A stretch of DNA of 64,000 nt from contig CANLSF010000004.1 in NCBI GenBank assembly GCA_947493695.1, positions 372,001 to 436,000 on the forward strand, written 5' to 3'. The translations under genes were made by a program, and so were the position numbers. Below the pieces are notes generated by a model that was not told the DNA's origin, did no database searches, and saw nothing but the letters and a program-made list of their open reading frames with translations. Source of the DNA: an uncultured Kiloniellaceae bacterium (GTDB lineage Bacteria; Pseudomonadota; Alphaproteobacteria; Kiloniellales; Kiloniellaceae). Shown here in pieces: positions 33,528 through 40,764 of this stretch. Numbering within the stretch: the first letter of the stretch is position 1; the number at the start of each line of letters is the position of its first letter.

Positions 33528-35843
33528 ATGCTGCAGTACATAAAAGATTTCATCGAACCGGCTCCACAGCCAGACTCTTCCCGCCTCGTCTTCTCAAACG
33601 TTTCACGGCGCGGGTTTCTGAAGGTATCTGCAGCAGGTTTCGCGGTCGCGGCCTTCTCAGCCGACGCGAATGCCTTTGCACGCTATAAGACCGGCGGCGA
33701 CAGCATGCCGAACGGTCTGCGATATGACCCGCATATTTTCGTTTCAATCGATCCGGATGGAACCGTGACTATTGTCGCGCATCGCTCTGAAATGGGCACC
33801 GGCTCACGTACTTCGCTGCCGATGGTGGTCGCTGACGAGATGGGGGCTGACTGGGCGAAGGTGAAGATCGTTCAAGCTGAGGGCGATGAACCCAAGTACG
33901 GTAATCAGGATACCGATGGTTCCCGCTCCATGCGTCATCATGTTCAGTCGATGCGTCAGATGGGGGCTTCTGTCCGCCAGATGCTGGTCAATGCCGCCGC
34001 TGAACGCTGGGGCGTAAAGCCTTCGGACATAAAGGCCGGCGTACATGAAGTCGTCAACGGTGCGAACCGGGCAGGATTTGGTGAACTGGCGGAAGCAGCC
34101 ATGAAACAACCCGTTCCGGCTTTCGAGGAGCTGACATTCAAGGAGGCTTCCGAGTTTCGCTACATCGGTAAAGGAAAAGTCGGCATATACGACCTGCACG
34201 ACATCACCACAGGCAAGGCTGTTTACGGTGCTGATGTGGTCCTGCCGGGAATGAAAATTGCCGTGATCGCACGTCCTCCAGTCGTTGGTGCCACTCCTGT
34301 AAGTAAGGATGCGACACAAACCATGACAGTTCCGGGCGTCGAAGAGGTCGTGGATTTACCGGGATCAATCATGCCGGCAAAGTTTGCGCCGCTCGGCGGC
34401 GTTGCTGTTATCGCAACAAATACAGACGCAGCAATCCGTGGACGTGACGCTCTGGAGATCGAGTGGAGCGACAGTCCTCACAGCAATTACAATTCAGAGA
34501 ACTTTACGCAGGAGATGCGTAAAACTGCCAAGAAGCCCGGCAAGATCCTGCGTAAAGAAGGTGATCCTGACGGTGCATTCAAAAGCGCTGCCAAGGTTTT
34601 TGGACAGGAATACAGTCAGGCACATATGGTTCACGCGATGATGGAGCCGCCTGTCGCCGTCGCAGATGTCAAGGATGGCAAAGCCGAAATCTGGGCCCCC
34701 GTACAATCCCCTTATGGCGCACGTGGTGATATTGCGGCGGCCCTGAACATGGATATCGAGAATGTCCGGGTAAACGTGACCCTTCTGGGCGGAGGTTTCG
34801 GTCGAAAATCCAAGTGTGATTATGCAATTGAAGCGGCCCTTTTGAGTCAAAAGACCGGTATCCCTATCCGTGTCCAGTGGACCCGGGAAGACGATATTCA
34901 TCATAGCTTCAACGCCACGACCTCCGTCGAACGCATTGAGGTCGCGCTCGATAACGACAACAAAGTCACCGGTTGGCGCCACAACTCCGTGGCCCCATCG
35001 ATTCTCTCGACCTTCGCTCCGGATAGTGGTCACCAGTTCGCCATCGAGAGTGGCATGGGGCATGTTGACATGCCGTTTGAGATCCCGAATGTCTCGGTCG
35101 AGAACGGGGCAGCGCTGGCACATACACGGATCGGCTGGTTCCGGGCCGTTTCCAATATACCACGTGCCTGGGCAATTCAGTCCTTCGCGTCCGAGCTTGC
35201 GGTTGAGTTGGGCCGGGACGAACTGGAAATGATGTTGGAGCTGATTGGGTCCGACCGGACACTGGATCCGCCCAAACAGGGCTTTCCAGATGATTTCTGG
35301 GATTATGGTGAGATCTACGATGAGTATCCAATCGATACGGCAAGGCTGAAAAACGTTTTGAAACTTGCTGCGGAGAAAGCCGGTTGGGGCAAGGAGCTGC
35401 CTGAAGGCGAAGGCATTGGTCTCGCGGTTCACCGCTCCTTTGTGACTTACGTGGCCTCTGCAGTCCGTGTGAAAATCGTCGACGGTCAGATCACCGTGCC
35501 TGAGATCCACATGGGGGTCGATTGCGGCTTTGCCGTGAACCCGGAACGGATACGCAGTCAGATGGAAGGCGCATGCGTAATGGGAATGACGGTTGCACTC
35601 CACAGTGGGGTGACCTACGAAAACGGCGCTGTCGCCGAATCAAACTTCCATGATTATCCCATGGTCAGGTCCACCAACTTCCCTCAGAAAGTCCATACCC
35701 ACATTGTTGAGCATCCCTTCTCGGTGCATGCATCGGGTATTGGTGAGCCTGGAATTCCCCCGGTTCCTCCGGCCATTGCAAATGCGGTTTTCCATGCCAC
35801 GGGCAAACGCGTTAGAGATCTGCCAATGGGCGAAAGCATCTAG
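33528..35843 (+). CDS. Molybdopterin-binding large subunit of a xanthine dehydrogenase-family oxidoreductase
   Basis: Catalytic molybdenum hydroxylase chain similar to isoquinoline 1-oxidoreductase beta (IorB) or aldehyde dehydrogenases. 771 residues. A twin-arginine signal (SRRGFLKVSAAGFAVAAFSA, Arg27-Arg28) at the N-terminus predicts folded export to the periplasm. Later blocks include LLGGGFGRKSKCDYAIEAALL (cofactor loop) and GIGEPGIPPVPPAIANAV with the catalytic Glu. No FAD subunit gene adjoins, so electrons probably go to a cytochrome or quinone. Substrate not predictable. Confidence 0.92.
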   Translation: MLQYIKDFIEPAPQPDSSRLVFSNVSRRGFLKVSAAGFAVAAFSADANAFARYKTGGDSMPNGLRYDPHIFVSIDPDGTVTIVAHRSEMGTGSRTSLPMVVADEMGADWAKVKIVQAEGDEPKYGNQDTDGSRSMRHHVQSMRQMGASVRQMLVNAAAERWGVKPSDIKAGVHEVVNGANRAGFGELAEAAMKQPVPAFEELTFKEASEFRYIGKGKVGIYDLHDITTGKAVYGADVVLPGMKIAVIARPPVVGATPVSKDATQTMTVPGVEEVVDLPGSIMPAKFAPLGGVAVIATNTDAAIRGRDALEIEWSDSPHSNYNSENFTQEMRKTAKKPGKILRKEGDPDGAFKSAAKVFGQEYSQAHMVHAMMEPPVAVADVKDGKAEIWAPVQSPYGARGDIAAALNMDIENVRVNVTLLGGGFGRKSKCDYAIEAALLSQKTGIPIRVQWTREDDIHHSFNATTSVERIEVALDNDNKVTGWRHNSVAPSILSTFAPDSGHQFAIESGMGHVDMPFEIPNVSVENGAALAHTRIGWFRAVSNIPRAWAIQSFASELAVELGRDELEMMLELIGSDRTLDPPKQGFPDDFWDYGEIYDEYPIDTARLKNVLKLAAEKAGWGKELPEGEGIGLAVHRSFVTYVASAVRVKIVDGQITVPEIHMGVDCGFAVNPERIRSQMEGACVMGMTVALHSGVTYENGAVAESNFHDYPMVRSTNFPQKVHTHIVEHPFSVHASGIGEPGIPPVPPAIANAVFHATGKRVRDLPMGESI

Positions 35844-35856
35844 GTAAAGAGGTTCT

Positions 35857-35887
35857 GCGAGGGCCGACTGATAAAGTTGGCCCTCGC
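35857..35887. terminator. Bidirectional terminator between hydroxylase and enolase-superfamily genes
   Basis: 13-base stem with one G-U pair (GCGAGGGCCGACT at 35857-35869, AGTTGGCCCTCGC at 35875-35887) and a five-base loop, placed between two convergent stops. The trailing U-run is poor, so efficiency is uncertain. Confidence 0.65.
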
Positions 35888-35888
35888 C

Positions 35889-37055
35889 CTACTCTACTGA
35901 AAACCGTGTAATGAACTCGCGGTTCGGTTCGACGCCCAAGCCAGGTCCCTCGGGAATCACAGCGAAACCTCCTGTCCTGGCCACCTGCCCTTGAATATCC
36001 AGTGGCTCCTCAAGCAGGTCGTCACGAAAACTGTTGTCGGTTGTGTCGAACTCCAACATGGGTGCGCGCGGAAAAAGCCCGCCCGGCAAAGGCGGCATAG
36101 CGGCAAGCAGATGAAGATTGGTGGCGACGGCGACCGCGGAACCCCAGACGTGATTAATCACAGGCGTGAAGTGGGTGTGCGCGAGTGCAAGCACCTTGAG
36201 ATACTCGGAAACTCCGCCGAGTGCGCAAACCTCCGGCTGGGCGATGTCCAGGCACCGGCCCTCTAGCAGATGCCGCCAGCCCCAGCGGGTGAACTCGGCT
36301 TCACCGCCCGATATATTGACTTTCAACTTGGCACGGAGTTCCCGGTATCCGTCCAGGTCCTCCGGTGCGACCGGTTCCTCGAACCAATAAGCATTCAATT
36401 CGGAGAGCGCCTCGCCAACATAGAGCGCGTCGCTGGTGTTGTAGCAGTGATTGGCATCGGCCATGAAGGGAAAGTCGTCGCCGACCCCGCGCCGGACGGC
36501 TTCAGCAAGACGGACGTCATCAGAGGCGCCAAGGCCAACTTTCATTTTGGTTGCTGCAAAGCCCGCGCCCTTGATTGCGGCCGCTTCCTCTTCAAATCGG
36601 GCAAGGTGCGAAGCCAAGTCCTCGCGCTTCAGCATCATGCCGTAACCGTAGACCGGCACTCGGTCCCGGTGTTTACCGCCAACCAGTTTGCAGAGTGGCA
36701 GACCGGCGATCTTGCCTGTCAGATCCCAGAGCGCGATGTCGACACCGGACAAGGCCTGGATGGGCATGCCTTTTTGGCCATGGTCACGCAGAAGATTATA
36801 AACTTTGTGCCAGAGCACTTCCCGATCGACCGGATCTTCACCGATAAGCATCGGCTGGATGACTTTTTCGACGATCGTTTTATTGGCCAGGGCAACGTTG
36901 CCTGGTCCGAAACATTCGCCCCAACCGGTCAGACCTTCGTCGGTTTTGACTTCCACCAGATGGGTAGAGCGTTTGGCGTAATACTGCTGGGAGTACCCGA
37001 GTTCTTCAGGCAGGTCATATTGAAGAACGTGACTGACGATTTCGGTGATTTTCAT
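35889..37055 (-). CDS. Mandelate racemase/muconate lactonizing enzyme family protein (sugar-acid dehydratase-like)
   Basis: Enolase-superfamily enzyme, 388 residues. N-terminal capping domain (about 1-125) and barrel with the KxK pair in ATKMKVG (about 170), metal ligands Asp in FMADANH, Glu in WFEEP and Glu in SGGEAEF, and a catalytic His in VINHVWGS near residue 300. These make the MR subgroup, which dehydrates acid sugars or racemises hydroxyacids. Its partners here are a DctP binding protein 73 bases upstream and a FadR-type regulator, fitting sugar-acid use. Exact substrate is unknown. Confidence 0.9.
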   Translation of the reverse strand: MKITEIVSHVLQYDLPEELGYSQQYYAKRSTHLVEVKTDEGLTGWGECFGPGNVALANKTIVEKVIQPMLIGEDPVDREVLWHKVYNLLRDHGQKGMPIQALSGVDIALWDLTGKIAGLPLCKLVGGKHRDRVPVYGYGMMLKREDLASHLARFEEEAAAIKGAGFAATKMKVGLGASDDVRLAEAVRRGVGDDFPFMADANHCYNTSDALYVGEALSELNAYWFEEPVAPEDLDGYRELRAKLKVNISGGEAEFTRWGWRHLLEGRCLDIAQPEVCALGGVSEYLKVLALAHTHFTPVINHVWGSAVAVATNLHLLAAMPPLPGGLFPRAPMLEFDTTDNSFRDDLLEEPLDIQGQVARTGGFAVIPEGPGLGVEPNREFITRFSVE

Positions 37056-37081
37056 AAGTGCCTACATTGGCGAAAAGCAAT

Positions 37082-37110
37082 GCGGGCGGCTGGATAGACC
37101 AACCGCCCGC
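37082..37110 (-). terminator. Stem-loop between dctP and the enolase-superfamily gene
   Basis: Eight-base GC-rich arms (GCGGGCGG at 37082-37089, CCGCCCGC at 37103-37110) with a loop able to pair further. It lies just after the dctP stop and before the next gene, as often seen in transport operons where it protects or limits the upstream message. Confidence 0.55.
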
Positions 37111-37128
37111 ACTTCAGTCGTAAAAAAA

Positions 37129-38157
37129 CTACTTTACCAGGCCGAGCTGACGCAGGTACGCCATGTGGCTTTCGACCAGAGCTTTCGCTTCTGGCGTGGT
37201 GGCGAAGTCACCCCATGCAGCTTGAGCTGCGTCACGGAACGCCTGACGGTCTTCAGGGGACCAGGCGTAGAGGTTCACGCCGTCAGCCTTCAGCTTGGCA
37301 GCGGCTTCTGCATTCTTCTTTTCGAATGTCAGTGCCGTTTTCAGTGCCAACGCTTGCATTGCAGTGGACATAATCCGCTGATGGTTCTCCGGCATACCGT
37401 CCCAAACGCTCTTGTTGCAGGCGAGATGGTCAGACGGCATGGAGTGGAAGCCAGGATAGTTGGTGTGCTTCACAAGGTCGTAGAGACCCAGACCAACGTT
37501 GTTTGCGATACCGGACGCATCGGCACCATCGATGATGCCGGTTTCAAGTGCCGTAAAGATTTCGGTGAAATCCATCACGATCGGGCTGGCGCCGAGGTTT
37601 TCGAAGATCTTGGTTTCCATGCCGGGAGGCGAACGGAATTTCCAATCCTTGAAGTCGGCCGCATTACGAATCGGCTTTGAGGATGCAAGAGATTCCTGCC
37701 CGGGTACCCACCAGCCGATCAACTGCATGTCATAGGTATTGTAGAGCTTCTGTGCTGCTTCAAGCCCACCGCCATAATAGAGCCATGAGAGCTGCTGATA
37801 AGGCGTGTCGTAACCGCCCATGATGTCGCCGACAAACTGGAACGCAGGGTTTTTACCGGTCTGGTAAGCACCACCAGTCATGTCGCAGTCCAAAATGCCC
37901 GAGGCTGCAGCGTCGAAGGTTTCCACCGACTTGACGACCGAGGAAGAGTAGAACATTTCGACTTTGATTTCGCCGCCGGACATGACCTGAATGTCTTCGA
38001 TGTATTCTGCGGCCAGCTTGCCCGAAACCGTTTCCGGACCAAAGTGAGTCTGGATACGGAGACTGGTTTCCGCCGCCATTGCCGATGTGCCGGACAGGCC
38101 TGCAAGGGCCACCGCCGCAATGCAGCCTGTTAAGGCTTTAGTTTTCTTTACGTGCAT
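37129..38157 (-). CDS. TRAP transporter solute-binding protein (DctP type)
   Basis: Periplasmic receptor for an acid substrate. 342 residues from the ATG at 38155-38157, preceded by an ideal GGAGGAATTT. Signal peptide about 1-27 (AALAGLSGTSAMAAE). DctP features: FGPETVSGKLAAEYIEDIQVMSGGEIKVEMF, the carboxylate-binding Arg in KDWKFRSPPGMETKIFENLGASPI and the MDFTEIFTALETGIIDGAD block. No DctQ or DctM permease gene lies nearby, so it must pair with one elsewhere or be orphan. It is first in order before the enolase-superfamily gene. Confidence 0.93.
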   Translation of the reverse strand: MHVKKTKALTGCIAAVALAGLSGTSAMAAETSLRIQTHFGPETVSGKLAAEYIEDIQVMSGGEIKVEMFYSSSVVKSVETFDAAASGILDCDMTGGAYQTGKNPAFQFVGDIMGGYDTPYQQLSWLYYGGGLEAAQKLYNTYDMQLIGWWVPGQESLASSKPIRNAADFKDWKFRSPPGMETKIFENLGASPIVMDFTEIFTALETGIIDGADASGIANNVGLGLYDLVKHTNYPGFHSMPSDHLACNKSVWDGMPENHQRIMSTAMQALALKTALTFEKKNAEAAAKLKADGVNLYAWSPEDRQAFRDAAQAAWGDFATTPEAKALVESHMAYLRQLGLVK

Positions 38158-38427
38158 AAATTCCTCCCAATTCAACTATATTTTGGACACCTGCGCTCGT
38201 GTTTTTCGCACAAGCATCCCTGCGGTCTAACAGCACAAAGCTGTCTTTTGAACGGCGTTTTATAACCGCCCTATCATATTGATTCTGAAGCCACTCCCTT
38301 GTTTGCCTGCCGCGTTGCGCAGCTTGTTCTTCATTCCTTCACGGCACGAAGGTATTTGAAAACCCGGGTGCCAGTCCAGCCTTACAGGCAGCTCAGACCG
38401 AAAATCCTCTAGAGACTGCCGCTCGAA
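38158..38427. promoter_or_regulatory. Region upstream of dctP
   Basis: 270 bases between the FadR-type gene and dctP on the same strand. Likely holds a separate dctP promoter. A short dyad ATCA-TAT-TGAT is at 38273-38283. No repeat of the FadR-type palindrome at 39177-39191 is seen. Confidence 0.4.
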
Positions 38428-39165
38428 TCACGCTTCGTCCAGTCTTCCTTCGAGACGACCGCCCGCGTCCCCAAGAAGTTGCTCCATAACCTGTTCCGCC
38501 CCCAGTGCATCACCTGTTGCAATCGCTTCATAGACTGCACGGTGAAACGGAATTGAAGCCGCGTTTTCCCGCGGGTCTTGATTGGTCAGGCGAATGCTGC
38601 TGAGAAGCGCCGAAAAGATCACCCCTTCCATTGCTGCCAGGAACTCATTCTGTGCAGCCTTCAGGATGGCGCCATGAAACGATGCGTCCGCAAGAATGAA
38701 GTCTTCAACGGATCCCTTTTCATTTTCCATGCGCTCCAGCGCTTTGCGGATCGCAACGACGTCATCACCGCTCGCCCGCTCCGCAGCCCAGCGCGCAGCT
38801 TTGGGCTCGAAAACCCGTCGCGCATCCATCAACTGCCGAAGAAAATCACGATTGGGCGATGCAGCTTGGCACCACGCCAATACATCGTCATCGAGGAGGC
38901 CCCAATTGCCGCGCGGACGAACACGGGTGCCGATGCCTCTGCGAACCTCCAACAAGCCTTTACCCACAAGAATCTTCACCGCGTCTCTTACGACGGAGCG
39001 GCTGACATGAAACCTCGAGGCCAGCGCCCCCTCGTCCTCGACGAGAGCGCCCTGCCTGTAACCGCCCGATACGATCAAACGCCCTAGATCTCGCGCCATA
39101 TCAGTTGCCAGGCTTGGGGTCGGTCCGGAAGCCTGTTTCAAATCGTAGTATGTGATCCCGCCCAT
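38428..39165 (-). CDS. GntR-family regulator, FadR subfamily (FCD domain)
   Basis: 245 residues. Winged helix about 18-85 (DMARDLGRLIVSGGYRQGALVEDEGALASRFHVSRSVVRDAVKILVGKGLLEV), followed by the all-helical FCD ligand domain with metal-site residues in ADASFHGAIL and FHRAVYEAI. The N-terminus resembles DgoR/LldR-like regulators. It probably represses the dctP-dehydratase genes downstream in response to a sugar acid; a perfect palindrome lies just before its own start (39177-39191), suggesting autoregulation. Confidence 0.92.
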   Translation of the reverse strand: MGGITYYDLKQASGPTPSLATDMARDLGRLIVSGGYRQGALVEDEGALASRFHVSRSVVRDAVKILVGKGLLEVRRGIGTRVRPRGNWGLLDDDVLAWCQAASPNRDFLRQLMDARRVFEPKAARWAAERASGDDVVAIRKALERMENEKGSVEDFILADASFHGAILKAAQNEFLAAMEGVIFSALLSSIRLTNQDPRENAASIPFHRAVYEAIATGDALGAEQVMEQLLGDAGGRLEGRLDEA

Positions 39166-39176
39166 GGGTCAGATTT

Positions 39177-39191
39177 AAACATATGATGTTT
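39177..39191. promoter_or_regulatory. Candidate FadR-type operator
   Basis: 15-base perfect palindrome AAACAT-ATG-ATGTTT, 11 bases upstream of the GntR-family start codon. Length and symmetry fit GntR operators. The site is in the 316-base divergent region before the histidine kinase gene. Confidence 0.55.
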
Positions 39192-39481
39192 GGCGATTCA
39201 ATGCCCATACCGAATGGCGACCTTATGGACCAGGCGCATCGGTCTTCATCTGGTTGGGTGTGTTTGTTTCAAATAAAAACTCAAAACATCAGAAATCGCG
39301 CAAATCGTTCATGTAAAAAACTCTGATACTATTTACCGGTGCATTTTTCTGTCAATAAAAGGTGATGTGACTTGTTTTTTTTGCTTTTGAGCGAATTCTA
39401 CAGATATGGTTAATGAATTATAAATCTTTTCCTAATTAAGAGTAACCGCCCAGCGATTGAAACTTAAGGTTTTTATGCTCG
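39192..39481. other. Intergenic region upstream of the histidine kinase
   Basis: About 290 AT-rich bases without a gene. A TTAAGG near 39464 may be the histidine kinase ribosome site. No obvious operator beyond the palindrome at 39177-39191. Confidence 0.35.
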
Positions 39482-40741
39482 ATGTTCCCACTACCCTTCA
39501 ACGATACGCAAAGGCTCGAGACGCTCGATTCCTATAACGTATTGGATACGCAGCCGGATGAAGCCTTTGACTGTCTGACTCGACTTGCATGCAGGCAATT
39601 CGACACGCCCATCGCGTTGGTTTCACTTGTCGACGAAAACAGGCAGTGGTTCAAATCCGGTTTTGGTCTTGATGCCATGGAAACCGATAGGGACTCTGCT
39701 TTTTGCGGCTATGCGATCATGTCTGCCGATCCCCTGATAGTCCTTGATGCCACCAATGATCCCCGATTTGCGGATAACACACTGGTTTGCGGATCGCCGG
39801 ATATTCGGTTTTACGCGGGAGCACCGCTTATCAGCCCCCTGGGCTTCCGGTTGGGTACCTTCTGTATCATCGACGTTAAAGCGCACGACAGTTTCTCTGA
39901 GGAGAATACTGCGGCTTTAAAGGATTTTGCGACGGCTACAATGCAAATCCTTGAGCTTCAAAGGCGAACTGCATCCTTCGACGCAGAGGAGAGCGAAGGT
40001 CGCAGCGCCGAGGACGCGCGTGTGAGTCTCTTTTCGACAGTGGCACATGAGATCCGCTCACCTGTGGCGGCTCTCTGCAGTTCGGCAAAAATTTTGGAAA
40101 GTCAGATCTTCGGGCCACCAGGCGACGAACGCTATTCCGAATTTTTCTCGATTATGTCCGAGACTGCGGAGCATGTCGTGGATCTGACCGACCGGATGTT
40201 GAATTTTGCCCGGCTCCGCACAGGCGACGTTGAAATGAAAGAAGAACTCCACAGCGTGCGAGACCTTCTGGAAAAAGCAAAACGTCTGGCGCTACAGGAA
40301 AGCAGCGCCGGCGCGGCATCCTTGCAGATTGCGGATCTGGAAACCGACGTTGTCGTGAAAGCTGATGGCGTTTATCTGGGCCAAATGCTTCAAAACCTTA
40401 TCCAAAACGCTATGAAGTACAATGATGGGACTCCTGAAGTAACTCTGAACGCCGCGATCGCAGAAAGCGGTGTTCTGGAGATTTCGGTTTCGGATAGGGG
40501 TATCGGTATGAGCGAGGAAGGTATCCGCCTTGCCCTGCAACCCTACGCTCAGATCAAACAGAGCGGCCGAAAGTTTGTGGGCGGTGTCGGCATTGGATTG
40601 CCGTTGGTCGTGCGCCTGGTGGAAATGCACGGCGGTCGACTTTTGGTCGAGAGCATCGAGGGTTTGGGAACTACGGCAACATTACACTTGCCGGCATACC
40701 GGGTGGAGAGTGTAAGGGATACATCCACACTTCTGACGTAG
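39482..40741 (+). CDS. GAF-domain sensor histidine kinase
   Basis: Cytosolic two-component kinase with no membrane segment. 419 residues: GAF domain (about 10-160, starting with the ETLDSYNVLDTQPDEAFD block shared by many GAF kinases), dimerisation helix with phosphoacceptor His189 in STVAHEIRSPVAAL, and HATPase (about 285-410; N-box NLIQNAMKYN, G1 SDRGIGM, G2 GGVGIGLPLV). All key residues are present, so it should be active. No response regulator is adjacent: an orphan kinase, perhaps feeding a single-domain regulator. Confidence 0.92.
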   Translation: MFPLPFNDTQRLETLDSYNVLDTQPDEAFDCLTRLACRQFDTPIALVSLVDENRQWFKSGFGLDAMETDRDSAFCGYAIMSADPLIVLDATNDPRFADNTLVCGSPDIRFYAGAPLISPLGFRLGTFCIIDVKAHDSFSEENTAALKDFATATMQILELQRRTASFDAEESEGRSAEDARVSLFSTVAHEIRSPVAALCSSAKILESQIFGPPGDERYSEFFSIMSETAEHVVDLTDRMLNFARLRTGDVEMKEELHSVRDLLEKAKRLALQESSAGAASLQIADLETDVVVKADGVYLGQMLQNLIQNAMKYNDGTPEVTLNAAIAESGVLEISVSDRGIGMSEEGIRLALQPYAQIKQSGRKFVGGVGIGLPLVVRLVEMHGGRLLVESIEGLGTTATLHLPAYRVESVRDTSTLLT

Positions 40742-40764
40742 ATCAGGATTGACGTTCGTCGCTG

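Noticed and set aside
33072-35843. Xanthine dehydrogenase proper
   Set aside because: No FAD-binding subunit and the large chain has a Tat signal, so it fits the two-subunit periplasmic type rather than cytoplasmic XDH.
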